Below are positions 1 through 7,691 of a stretch of 26,863 nt of DNA, in pieces. The stretch lies in NCBI GenBank assembly GCA_965370265.1, contig CBDUSL010000007.1, positions 1 through 26,863 of the forward strand, in the 5' to 3' direction. The translations under genes were made by a program, and so were the position numbers. The notes under the pieces were generated by a model that was not told the DNA's origin, searched no databases, and worked only from the letters and a program-made list of their open reading frames with translations. Source of the DNA: CBDUSL01 sp965370265 (GTDB taxonomy: Bacteria > Patescibacteriota > Patescibacteriia > JAXHNJ01). The number at the start of each line of letters is the position of its first letter. Position 1 is the first letter of the stretch.

Positions 1-7
1 AAAAAAA

Positions 8-2341
8 ATGAAGCTACCCGTTAACTGGTTAAAAGATTTTGTGAAACTACCGCTAAAGATAGAAAAACTATCGGATATTTTAACGTTCTCCGGAACAGAA
101 GTGGAAAAAATTGAAGTTAAAGGAGATAATCTAAAAAATATTGTAGTTGGTGAAATTATTACCATTGTTAAACATACTAACGCGGATAAGCTGAAGCTGT
201 GCAAGGTGAGAGTTAAAAAAGGAAAAGTACTGAAGATTGTTTGCGGAGCTAATAATGTTAAAGTCGGACAGAAAGTACCAGTCGCTTTACCGGGGGCAGA
301 ACTGCCGGACGGAACTAAAATTGAAAAAACTAAAATAAGAGGTCTTGATTCGGAAGGCATGTTAATGGCTGAAGATGAACTGGGTATTGGCGATGACCAT
401 GCCGGTATTTACATTCTGGGCGACAAAGCTAAAATTGGACAGAGTATTCGTCTTGCCTTAGGTTTAAGCGAACCAGTTCTTGATTTAGCCTTGACTCCCA
501 ACCGGGCCGATTGTTTTTCTGTTTTAGGCATTGCCCGGGAAGTAGCAGCCGTTTCAAAAAGAAAGCTTAATTTTGAACCGGAAAAAATTAAAATAAAAGA
601 AAAAGGCAACGAGATTAATAAGTGGCTCACTATTAAGGTTAATGAAAAAAATCTCTGCCCTAAATATACCGCCAGAATTATTGAAGAGGTGGAAGTAGGC
701 GATTCTCCTGAACAGATAAAAAATAGGTTAAGAGCGGCCGGAATAAGACCGGTTAACAATATTGTTGATGCTACAAATTATGTAATGCTTGAGTTGGGCC
801 AGCCTTTGCATGCTTTTGATTATGATAAATTATCCGGCAAGAAAAAATCAATTATTGTTCGCAAGGCAAAGAAAGATGAGAAATTGAAAACCCTAGACGG
901 CAAAGAAAGAGAACTTGAAACCAATATGCTGGTTATAGCAGATGGCCAAGGGGCAATTGCTCTGGCTGGAGTAATGGGCGGTGAAAAAACCGAAATATGC
1001 AAAAAAACAACCAGGGTAATTCTTGAATCGGCTGTTTTTAAACCTCTATCAGTACGGAAGACCGCCCAAAAATTAGCCTTAAGATCAGAAAGCTCCAATC
1101 GATTTGAAAAAGGTCTAGATTATAATATGACAGAAATTGCTCTTGATCGAGCGGCCAGCTTAATAGCCAAACTGACAGGCGGAAAGATAGTTAAGGGCAA
1201 GTTTAAAACTACCCATGAATTAAAAAATTTGAGACCAACTATTACTCTTTCTCTGGATTTATTAAAAACATATCTTAATACAAAACCGCCAATCAGTCGT
1301 CTTAAGCAAATATTTACTTCACTGGGCTTTGAATTTATTGAAGCAAAAGAGGGTAAATTAAAACTAAAAGTTCCTTCCTGGCGTCTGGATGTAAGGACGG
1401 AAGAGGATTTAATAGAAGAAGTAGCCCGGCTATACGACTACAATAAACTCAAACCCACTTTTCTCAAAGGCATTTTAAAGCCAGTTGAACTGCCCAAAGA
1501 ACTTTATTGGCAGAATAAAATTAAAGATTTATTGGTTTCCGCCGATATGATTGAGGTTTATAATTATTCTAATTACAGTGAAAATTTAGCCAAGAATTTT
1601 GGTCTTAATCCGGAAAAACATTATCGGGTAACCAACCCCTTGAATCCTGAACAGGAATATTTAAGACAGTCTTTAATTCCCATGATGCTGAAAAATGTGG
1701 CCTTGAATTCAGATTATTCAGAAGATTTGGCAATTTTTGAAGTTGGAAATGTATTTCTTTCAGGCCACGATTTACCAAAAGAAGAGAAGATGGTAGCAGG
1801 AGTTTTTGCCGGAGAAGAAGCCTACTATGAGGCGAAAGCGGCTCTTGATTTATTGCTTAGTAACGGTTTAAATATGGAACAATTTATTTTTGATATTTCC
1901 GAAAACGAAACTCTTCTCAAAGCTGGAGAAAAAACTATTGGCCGCTTGGAAATTATTTCTGAAAAAGTTAAAAAAGAATTCAAAATAAAAAAACAAGTTG
2001 CTTATTTTGAGATTGAATTGAAAAAATTAATTCGCCTGGCTCGTGAAAGAGGCTCATTTATAAAACCCAGCAATTATCCGGCCGTACGCCGTGACCTTGC
2101 TTTTTTTGTCCCGGATAGGGTAAGGTATATTGAAATAGAAAGAGAAGTTAGAGAGACTAGTCCTCTTATTCAGGAAATAGAGTTATTTGATACTTTTCAA
2201 AAAGAAGGCAAGCTTTCTTTGGCGATCAGGATAATTTTTCAAGCCAAAGACAGAACCTTGGAATCAAAAGAAGTTGATAAGTTTATGAATGATATTAATA
2301 AAAAACTGGAAAATAAATTTAAAATTAAAATAAGAAAATAA
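8..2341 (+). CDS. pheT: Phenylalanyl-tRNA synthetase beta subunit
   Basis: Beta chain of the class II alpha2beta2 PheRS, which charges tRNA-Phe and edits mischarged Tyr. The 777-residue protein is close to the usual length of about 800. It opens with the typical MKLPVNWLKDFV start. An EMAP/OB tRNA-binding domain covers about residues 39-150, and a B3/B4 editing region lies around 210-390 with NNIVDATNYVMLELGQPLHA and RSESSNRFEKGLD. A B5 DNA-binding-like domain is near 405-475, then the catalytic-like core. A C-terminal FDX-ACB anticodon domain starts near 685 (NYPAVRRDLAFF). The start is only 7 bases from the window edge, so its ribosome site cannot be judged; pheS is probably just outside. 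gyrB follows after 9 bases, so the genes are likely co-transcribed. Confidence 0.97.
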   Translation: MKLPVNWLKDFVKLPLKIEKLSDILTFSGTEVEKIEVKGDNLKNIVVGEIITIVKHTNADKLKLCKVRVKKGKVLKIVCGANNVKVGQKVPVALPGAELPDGTKIEKTKIRGLDSEGMLMAEDELGIGDDHAGIYILGDKAKIGQSIRLALGLSEPVLDLALTPNRADCFSVLGIAREVAAVSKRKLNFEPEKIKIKEKGNEINKWLTIKVNEKNLCPKYTARIIEEVEVGDSPEQIKNRLRAAGIRPVNNIVDATNYVMLELGQPLHAFDYDKLSGKKKSIIVRKAKKDEKLKTLDGKERELETNMLVIADGQGAIALAGVMGGEKTEICKKTTRVILESAVFKPLSVRKTAQKLALRSESSNRFEKGLDYNMTEIALDRAASLIAKLTGGKIVKGKFKTTHELKNLRPTITLSLDLLKTYLNTKPPISRLKQIFTSLGFEFIEAKEGKLKLKVPSWRLDVRTEEDLIEEVARLYDYNKLKPTFLKGILKPVELPKELYWQNKIKDLLVSADMIEVYNYSNYSENLAKNFGLNPEKHYRVTNPLNPEQEYLRQSLIPMMLKNVALNSDYSEDLAIFEVGNVFLSGHDLPKEEKMVAGVFAGEEAYYEAKAALDLLLSNGLNMEQFIFDISENETLLKAGEKTIGRLEIISEKVKKEFKIKKQVAYFEIELKKLIRLARERGSFIKPSNYPAVRRDLAFFVPDRVRYIEIEREVRETSPLIQEIELFDTFQKEGKLSLAIRIIFQAKDRTLESKEVDKFMNDINKKLENKFKIKIRK

Positions 2342-2350
2342 ATTAATAAT

Positions 2351-4432
2351 ATGCCTAAAAAAACCAAAAAAAAACCAGCCGCAATCTCTTCTAAGAAAAA
2401 AACAGTATCCAAGACCGTCAAATCAATAGAAATTTCACCGAAAGATTTTGGTTATACTGCCAAACAGATTACAGTCCTTGAAGGATTGGCCCCGGTAAGA
2501 AAAAGACCAGCCATGTATATTGGTTCTACTTCAGAAACAGGACTCCATCATCTTATCTGGGAAGTGATAGATAATTCTATTGATGAAGCGATGGCCGGAT
2601 TTTGTACCAAGATAGATATTATTCTGATGCCGGGGAATAAAGTAAGAGTAGACGATGATGGTCGTGGTATTCCCGTGGAAAAACATAAAACTACCAAAAA
2701 ATCAGCCTTAGAAACAGTTATGACCATGCTTCACGCCGGCGGTAAATTCGGTGATTCGGGGTATAAGGTTTCCGGCGGTTTACATGGAGTTGGTGTTTCA
2801 GTCGTTAACGCCTTATCGGAATATGTGCGTGCGGAAATAAAACGTGACGGGAAAATCTGGATGCAGGAGTATACAAGAGGCAAGCCCCAGGGAAAAGTAA
2901 AGCCTATTGGCAAGACTAAGGAAACAGGCACTTCTATTACTTTTATTCCTGATCCGGAAATATTTCCTATTCGTGAATTTAAGTGGGAGACAATTATAAA
3001 CCATCTTCGGCAACAGGCCTATTTAACCAAAGGTATTATTATTAATATTTTTGATGAGAGAGAAAAACCTCATAAAAGCTATACTTTTCACTTTGAAGGC
3101 GGACTGGCTTCTTACGTCCGATTTCTAAATCATAACAAGGATAAGCGTCAATATCTTCCTTACTATGTTTCTAAAGAGCAGAGTGGAGTTCAGGCAGAAG
3201 TAGCTTTTCAGTATACTAATGATATTAAAGAAAATATTTTTACCTTTGCCAATAATATTCACACTATAGAAGGGGGAACTCATTTAGTCGGTTTCCGAAC
3301 GGCTTTAACCAGAACTCTTAATAGTTATGCCAGGAAGATGGAGTATTTAAAAGAAAAAGATCCAAATCTTACCGGTGATGATACTCGTGAAGGACTTACG
3401 GCCGTAGTTAGCGTAAAAGTGCGCCAGCCCCAGTTTGAAGGCCAAACAAAAACCAAATTAGGCAATACTGAAGTTAAATCAGTAGTTGATACAATCGTGA
3501 CTGAATCACTTCAGATTTTTCTGGAAGAAAATCCAAAAGAAGCGGAGGCGGTAATAGGTAAATGCATCCTTACTTCACAGGCCCGTCAGGCCGCTAAAAA
3601 TGCCAGGGAAACGGTCTTGAGAAAAGGGGCCTTGGAAGGTTTTACTCTGCCGGGCAAACTGGCGGATTGTTCAAGCCGTGACCCGGAAAGATCTGAAATT
3701 TATATTGTTGAGGGTGATTCTGCCGGGGGATCAGCCAAGCAGGGGAGAAACCGTGAATTTCAAGCCATTCTTCCCCTTCGGGGCAAAATATTAAATGTAG
3801 AAAAAGCGAGACTGGATAAGATGCTTCAAAATAATGAAATAAAATCTTTAATAATTGCTCTAGGGACTAATATCGGGGAACAATTTGATATTTCTCGTTT
3901 ACGCTATCATAGAGTAATTATTATGACTGATGCAGACGTGGATGGCGCTCATATCCGGACTCTTCTCTTAACTCTTTTTTACCGTTATTTCCCGGAACTT
4001 ATTCAAGGGGGGTATCTTTATATTGCTCAGCCCCCTCTCTATCGGGTACAACACGGTAAAGAAATAAAATATGCTTATAATGAGAATGAATTAGAAAAAG
4101 TTAAAAGGGAACTTTCCCGCAAAAAAGAACCCATTAAAGCTAAAAATAAAGAGAAGAATATAAAAGAAATTTCCACTAAAGAAGAGGGAGAAGAAACAGA
4201 ACCAGAGATGAAGGGAATTAATATTCAGCATTATAAGGGTTTGGGTGAGATGAATCCAGGTCAGCTTTGGGAAACTACCATGAATCCGGAAACAAGAATA
4301 ATGAAAAAAGTAACTGTTGAAGATGCGGCTAAGGCTGACGAAGTATTTTCTACGCTCATGGGGGCGGAAGTCTCTTTTAGAAAACGTTTTATCCATGCTC
4401 ACGCAAAATCGGTAAAAAACTTAGATATCTAA
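2351..4432 (+). CDS. gyrB: DNA gyrase subunit B
   Basis: ATPase subunit of gyrase, the A2B2 type IIA topoisomerase that introduces negative supercoils. A Lys-rich tail of about 30 residues precedes the GHKL ATPase domain. Visible there are the catalytic Glu71 and Mg-binding Asn75 in WEVIDNSIDEA, DDDGRGIPV near 101-109, GGLHGVGVSVVNAL near 142, and the transducer QTKTK loop at 365-369. The TOPRIM domain carries EGDSAGGSA (Glu454) and the Asp triad D527/D529/D531 in TDADVDG. A charged low-complexity insert at about 590-620 precedes the conserved QHYKGLGEM tail motif. At 693 residues it is a normal short-form bacterial GyrB without the E. coli insert. ParE is an alternative, but the C-terminal features favour GyrB. 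No SD is visible before the ATG. Confidence 0.93.
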   Translation: MPKKTKKKPAAISSKKKTVSKTVKSIEISPKDFGYTAKQITVLEGLAPVRKRPAMYIGSTSETGLHHLIWEVIDNSIDEAMAGFCTKIDIILMPGNKVRVDDDGRGIPVEKHKTTKKSALETVMTMLHAGGKFGDSGYKVSGGLHGVGVSVVNALSEYVRAEIKRDGKIWMQEYTRGKPQGKVKPIGKTKETGTSITFIPDPEIFPIREFKWETIINHLRQQAYLTKGIIINIFDEREKPHKSYTFHFEGGLASYVRFLNHNKDKRQYLPYYVSKEQSGVQAEVAFQYTNDIKENIFTFANNIHTIEGGTHLVGFRTALTRTLNSYARKMEYLKEKDPNLTGDDTREGLTAVVSVKVRQPQFEGQTKTKLGNTEVKSVVDTIVTESLQIFLEENPKEAEAVIGKCILTSQARQAAKNARETVLRKGALEGFTLPGKLADCSSRDPERSEIYIVEGDSAGGSAKQGRNREFQAILPLRGKILNVEKARLDKMLQNNEIKSLIIALGTNIGEQFDISRLRYHRVIIMTDADVDGAHIRTLLLTLFYRYFPELIQGGYLYIAQPPLYRVQHGKEIKYAYNENELEKVKRELSRKKEPIKAKNKEKNIKEISTKEEGEETEPEMKGINIQHYKGLGEMNPGQLWETTMNPETRIMKKVTVEDAAKADEVFSTLMGAEVSFRKRFIHAHAKSVKNLDI

Positions 4433-4442
4433 CCATAAATAA

Positions 4443-4889
4443 ATGCCTCAAAAAATCGGCATAGTAAAAAAATTCAGAGACGTTTCGGATCTGTGGGTTT
4501 TGCGACTGCCGATGCCTAATATTAATCCTAGTATTATCACCTTGTTGGCTATACCCTTTAGTATAGCCTTTATTTTTTTATGGGAGGACCAAAAAGCATG
4601 GGCTATAATTTTGCTTTTTTGCTGTTTATTAAGTGATTGGCTGGATGGAATAATTGCCCGCCATCATCACCGGGCCAGCGAAAAAGGGTGGTTTATTGAT
4701 GTTATTACCGATAGAATTTCAGAGGGAATAATCTTTTCTATTTTTTTCTGGCCATGGTTTTATCTTTTTATTTTAAATATTCTTCTCAACTTTATTTCTT
4801 ATTTTATCAAAAAAAATCTTACCATGCCGCTTCGCTTCGCTTTCTTTATCTATATAATAATTCTTTACACCTATAATTATTTTCAATAG
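4443..4889 (+). CDS. CDP-alcohol phosphatidyltransferase family protein (PgsA-like)
   Basis: Integral membrane enzyme family (PF01066 type) that moves a phosphatidyl group from a CDP-activated lipid to an alcohol such as glycerol-3-phosphate or inositol phosphate. The complete signature D-x2-DG-x2-AR-x8-G-x3-D-x3-D is present: D65, D68, G69, A72, R73, G82, D86 and D90. At 148 residues it is shorter than typical PgsA (about 180-200), and the last helices appear to be compacted. It starts 10 bases after gyrB, and the next gene, a CarS-like cytidylyltransferase, starts 3 bases after its stop. The pair would give CTP activation followed by head-group transfer. The acceptor alcohol cannot be told from sequence. 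No SD is seen. Confidence 0.85.
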   Translation: MPQKIGIVKKFRDVSDLWVLRLPMPNINPSIITLLAIPFSIAFIFLWEDQKAWAIILLFCCLLSDWLDGIIARHHHRASEKGWFIDVITDRISEGIIFSIFFWPWFYLFILNILLNFISYFIKKNLTMPLRFAFFIYIIILYTYNYFQ

Positions 4890-4892
4890 ATT

Positions 4893-5447
4893 ATGGAAAG
4901 TATTATTTTATTCATAATAAAAGTTGCCTGGTATTTTCTCCCCATTGGGATTGCCAACATGATGCCGGTTATATTCCGGAAATGGTTCAATTTTCTGGCT
5001 ATACCGCTTGACGGCAATAAAAGTTTTATTGGGCAGCCTCTCTTTGGGAGCAACAAAACTCTTCGCGGTCTTTTGGTGGCAATTATGGGCGGGGCTCTTA
5101 CCTATATCTGGCAGGAAAACGCTTATAATAATTCCGAGTTTTTTCGCTCTATTTCTATAATTGATTATTCTATTCTTCCTATTTGGGTAGGGAGCTTTAT
5201 GGGACTGGGGGCGATAACCGGCGACTTGGTCAAAAGTTTTTTTAAGCGCAGAGCCCATATTCCTTCGGGGAAATCCTGGTTTCCACGTGACCAGATAGAT
5301 TTTACCTTGGGGGGTATGATTTTTTCCTTTATTTTTTTCATTCCCAGCGTCCCTGTTTTTTTAGGGGTAATATTATTAGGAGCAATTTTGCATATTGCGG
5401 TCAACACTATTGGCAAAACTCTGGGAATTAGAAAGTCAGCTTGGTAG
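4893..5447 (+). CDS. CarS-like CDP-archaeol/CDP-diglyceride synthase family protein
   Basis: Membrane protein of 184 residues resembling the CarS family (PF01864, CTP:unsaturated archaetidic acid cytidylyltransferase), which is distantly related to bacterial CdsA. Family-like motifs are LPIGIANMMPV (16-26), GSNKTLRGL (52-60, with N54, K55, T56, R58), GDLVKSFFKRR (110-120) and DQIDF (133-137), set between hydrophobic segments. The family is best known for archaeal ether lipids; in a bacterium the likely substrate is phosphatidic acid, giving CDP-diacylglycerol. The upstream phosphatidyltransferase, 3 bases away, supports a lipid-activation role. Family assignment is by motif recognition; substrate is inference. 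Confidence 0.75.
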   Translation: MESIILFIIKVAWYFLPIGIANMMPVIFRKWFNFLAIPLDGNKSFIGQPLFGSNKTLRGLLVAIMGGALTYIWQENAYNNSEFFRSISIIDYSILPIWVGSFMGLGAITGDLVKSFFKRRAHIPSGKSWFPRDQIDFTLGGMIFSFIFFIPSVPVFLGVILLGAILHIAVNTIGKTLGIRKSAW

Positions 5448-5500
5448 ACTAGTCCTCGTAATAAATTGAATAAAAGCGTTATCATAATTTATTATGGAGC

Positions 5501-5529
5501 TTGCCAAATATTTAAATAGCTGATATACT
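5501..5529 (+). promoter_or_regulatory. Candidate sigma-70 promoter for the secE-nusG-rplK operon
   Basis: TTGCCA at 5501-5506, a 17-base spacer and TATACT at 5524-5529, with an extended -10 TG at 5521-5522. Transcription would start near 5536, just before the hairpin at 5543-5565 and about 45 bases before secE. The element matches consensus spacing well but has not been tested. Confidence 0.5.
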
Positions 5530-5542
5530 ATTTATAGAATAA

Positions 5543-5565
5543 AAAACCCCGAAAAACGGGGTTTT
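5543..5565. terminator. Hairpin before secE: terminator of the upstream operon or 5' leader hairpin
   Basis: A perfect 9-bp inverted repeat, AAAACCCCG / CGGGGTTTT, with an AAAAA loop. On the plus strand only four T follow; on the minus strand six T follow. It sits between carS and secE and could end the pheT-carS transcript. It also lies directly downstream of the predicted secE start site, so it could be the 5' hairpin of the secE mRNA. Confidence 0.6.
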
Positions 5566-5579
5566 AAAGACCAAAAAAT

Positions 5580-5765
5580 ATGATTAACAAATTAGTCAGT
5601 TATATCAAAGAATCAAAAGAAGAATTGAAAAAAGTGACCTGGCCGACCCGTAAGGAAACTATTAAGCATACCCTTATTGTGGTCGGAGTTTGCGTAGCCG
5701 TGGCCGCTTTTTTGGGCTTGGCCGATTACTTTTTGAATCTTGGACTGACCAAAATTATTAGTTAG
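5580..5765 (+). CDS. secE: Protein translocase subunit SecE
   Basis: Small single-span subunit of the SecYEG preprotein channel. The 61-residue protein has the conserved amphipathic segment EELKKVTWPTRKET (14-27), followed by one transmembrane helix at about 30-55. This is the minimal SecE form found outside the enterics. It is the first gene of the conserved secE-nusG-rplK-rplA order and ends 7 bases before nusG. No SD precedes the ATG. Confidence 0.95.
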   Translation: MINKLVSYIKESKEELKKVTWPTRKETIKHTLIVVGVCVAVAAFLGLADYFLNLGLTKIIS

Positions 5766-5772
5766 ACAATAT

Positions 5773-6318
5773 ATGCCTAAACAAACATTACAACAGGGAA
5801 AACGATGGTATGTCCTGCATACCTATTCCGGCTACGAAGAAAATGTTTCTCGTAATTTGAAGCAGAGAATCGAGTCGATGGATATGGAAGACAAAATCTT
5901 TAGTATCCTTATTCCCACAGAAAAAAAGATTAAGATAAAAAACGGCAAACGCCGGACAGTGACCGAGAAAATTTTCCCCGGCTATGTTCTGGTAGAAATG
6001 ATTGTGACAGACGATTCATGGTATGTAGTCAGGAATACTCCTAACGTAACCGGTTTTGTCGGTTCAGGTACCACCCCAACGCCAATTTCTGAAAAAGAAG
6101 TTAAGGAACTTCAAAGAAGAATGGGCGTGGAAGAGCCCAAGTACAAAATTGATGTTAGTGTCGGCACACCGGTCAAGATTGTCGATGGTCCGTTCAAGGA
6201 ATTTGAAGGCAAGGTTTCCGAGATTGATGAAGCCCGCGGTAAGATTAAAGTTCTTGTTTCCATGTTTGGCCGGGAAACCCCGGTGGAACTGGACTTTTTA
6301 CAGGTTAAGAAAATATAA
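5773..6318 (+). CDS. nusG: Transcription termination/antitermination factor NusG
   Basis: Processivity factor that binds the RNA polymerase clamp and couples to Rho or to ribosomal S10. The NGN domain spans about 10-120 (RWYVLHTYSGYEENV near the start, FPGYVLVEM, and VRNTPNVTGFVG). The KOW motif follows at about 128-160 (VGTPVKIVDGPFKEFEGKV). At 181 residues it has the usual length. It lies between secE and rplK as in most bacteria; rplK begins 4 bases after its stop. No SD is present. Confidence 0.97.
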   Translation: MPKQTLQQGKRWYVLHTYSGYEENVSRNLKQRIESMDMEDKIFSILIPTEKKIKIKNGKRRTVTEKIFPGYVLVEMIVTDDSWYVVRNTPNVTGFVGSGTTPTPISEKEVKELQRRMGVEEPKYKIDVSVGTPVKIVDGPFKEFEGKVSEIDEARGKIKVLVSMFGRETPVELDFLQVKKI

Positions 6319-6322
6319 TTGT

Positions 6323-6748
6323 ATGGCAAAAAAAGTTAAAACAGTTATTAAACTACAAATCCAAGCCGGCAAAGCCAATCCGGCTCCGCCTATTGGCCCG
6401 GCTTTAGGCCAGCATGGTTTAAATATCCAGGATTTTTGCACTCAGTTTAATAGTCAGACCAAGGACAAGGGTGGAGATATTATTCCGGCGGAAATTACGG
6501 TTTATGAGGACAGAAGTTTTACTTTTGTTTTAAAAACTCCTCCCGCCGCTGCCTTACTTCTGAAAGCTTCCGGTCTTAAAAAGGGTTCAGGTGACCAGCT
6601 GAAAAATAAGGTAGGCAAGGTGACCAAAAAACAGATTGAAGAGATTGCCAATATAAAAATGGTAGATTTAAACGCTAAGGATTTAGAGGGGGCGATGAAA
6701 ATAATTGAAGGAACGGCCCGGAATATGGGTATTGAGGTTATTAATTAA
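6323..6748 (+). CDS. rplK: 50S ribosomal protein L11
   Basis: Ribosomal protein of the GTPase-associated centre, binding the 23S thiostrepton region. The ATG at 6323 gives 141 residues, the standard length, beginning MAKKVKTVIKLQIQAGKANP. The N-terminal domain keeps PAPPIGPALGQHGLNI; the C-terminal RNA-binding domain runs to GTARNMGIEV. The reading frame is open for 89 codons upstream inside nusG, but that extension has no L11 similarity and overlaps nusG out of frame, so it was rejected. rplA does not follow directly: a membrane-protein gene separates the two. Confidence 0.97.
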   Translation: MAKKVKTVIKLQIQAGKANPAPPIGPALGQHGLNIQDFCTQFNSQTKDKGGDIIPAEITVYEDRSFTFVLKTPPAAALLLKASGLKKGSGDQLKNKVGKVTKKQIEEIANIKMVDLNAKDLEGAMKIIEGTARNMGIEVIN

Positions 6749-6765
6749 TTAGCTTCAATATTATT

Positions 6766-7638
6766 ATGGATATAGAGGAAAAATCAAGCAAAGGAAGAAT
6801 GGTAAGAAATATATATTTTTATATTGCTTCTGCGATTACATTGGGAATTACTGTCGGAGCATTGATTTTTTTAATATCACTCGGTCTTAAATTTTCTCTT
6901 TTAAAAAATGCCGAACCGCCATTATATGAACTTGGCTCGCCTGCTCATTTATATTTAGAAAGCCAGAGAGAAATTGGTGTTATTGATATTTCAGAAGAAC
7001 AAACGGTTTTAGAATGTGAAGAAGAATGCGAGTTAACGGCAACTCAAATAAAAGCAATTGAAAACTGGGAAAATAACTACAGTGATTATAGGGAAGCAAT
7101 AAAAGATCCGAATTCAATAAAAATGATTAGTCTTGTTTCCGCACTTTCATTTTTAATAATAGCTTTACCTTTTTTCATAATTCATTTTCGAGTGACCCAA
7201 AAGGATTATAAAAATGGGGAAAGAACAATCATGCGTCCGATTTATTTCTATTTTGTTTCACTCGCATCTTTGCTCATGATAGTAATCGCCGGCGGAACAT
7301 TGATAAATTTAGGCCTGAAATCCTTGCTTATTACCGAAACAAGAACAGAAAACACATATCCATATGTAAAAAGCATTGAACCCGGTAACTGGGATGAAAC
7401 AGCGTCAATACAAAGTTTAATTGATTGCCAGGAAGAGTGTGGAATTAATGAAGAAACTGTTGCCTTGGCTAATGAATGGATTGAAGATTATGAAGAATGG
7501 GAAGTTGTTTATGAAAAAGGGTATAACAGCAATCAAAGACAAGCGGCTTCTTCTATTCCGTATTTACTATTAGGTATTCCGTTGTTTTGGTATCATTTTC
7601 GAAGAGTAAAAAAAGAATCAAAGAAACATATTAATTAA
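6766..7638 (+). CDS. Four-helix membrane protein with internal duplication, inserted between rplK and rplA
   Basis: Unrecognised protein of 290 residues made of two similar halves (about 12-148 and 154-285). Each half has a first helix beginning IYFY (about 16-41 and 158-183), an outer loop of about 75 residues with a C-x3-C pair (C84/C88 and C221/C225), then an acidic Trp-rich stretch (NWENNYSDY and EWIEDYEEW). A second helix follows, ending IIHFRV or WYHFRR and a basic tail. The positive-inside rule puts both Cys-bearing loops outside the cell. The layout is reminiscent of DUF5671-type CPR membrane proteins, but that is a weak resemblance. It starts 17 bases after rplK and ends just before the rplA leader, so it is part of the operon. 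Function unknown; the paired Cys could form disulfides or bind metal. Confidence 0.8.
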   Translation: MDIEEKSSKGRMVRNIYFYIASAITLGITVGALIFLISLGLKFSLLKNAEPPLYELGSPAHLYLESQREIGVIDISEEQTVLECEEECELTATQIKAIENWENNYSDYREAIKDPNSIKMISLVSALSFLIIALPFFIIHFRVTQKDYKNGERTIMRPIYFYFVSLASLLMIVIAGGTLINLGLKSLLITETRTENTYPYVKSIEPGNWDETASIQSLIDCQEECGINEETVALANEWIEDYEEWEVVYEKGYNSNQRQAASSIPYLLLGIPLFWYHFRRVKKESKKHIN

Positions 7639-7680
7639 TTGTGGGACTCCGGTTCGAAGAACCAGGGGCTTGTACCACGA
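7639..7680 (+). promoter_or_regulatory. L1-binding-like RNA element in the rplA leader
   Basis: The gap before rplA folds into two helices around an asymmetric internal loop. The outer helix is TTGTGG (7639-7644) with CCACGA (7675-7680). The inner helix is CTCC-GGTTC (7647-7655) with GAACC-A-GGGG (7659-7668), with a bulged A and a GAA loop. The internal loop has GA on the 5' side and six bases on the 3' side. A GUGGGA strand opposite ACCAC is what I recall of L1 targets in 23S rRNA helices 76-78 and in L1 autoregulatory mRNA leaders. It probably mediates feedback repression of rplA by free L1. Confidence 0.6.
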
Positions 7681-7691
7681 AAGTAAAAACA

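Noticed and set aside
409..759. Minus-strand ORF inside pheT, and similar ORFs inside other genes
   Set aside because: They are antisense or off-frame to clearly conserved genes, with no family signal or start context.
6056..6322. N-terminal extension of L11 reading through nusG
   Set aside because: It overlaps nusG in another frame; standard L11 starts at 6323 with the canonical sequence and length.
7641..7691. tRNA-like GGTTCGAA segment and a possible GTG start for rplA
   Set aside because: The flanking bases do not form a T-arm with a 7-base loop or a cloverleaf. The GTG extension encodes 17 residues with no L1 similarity and coincides with the leader RNA element.
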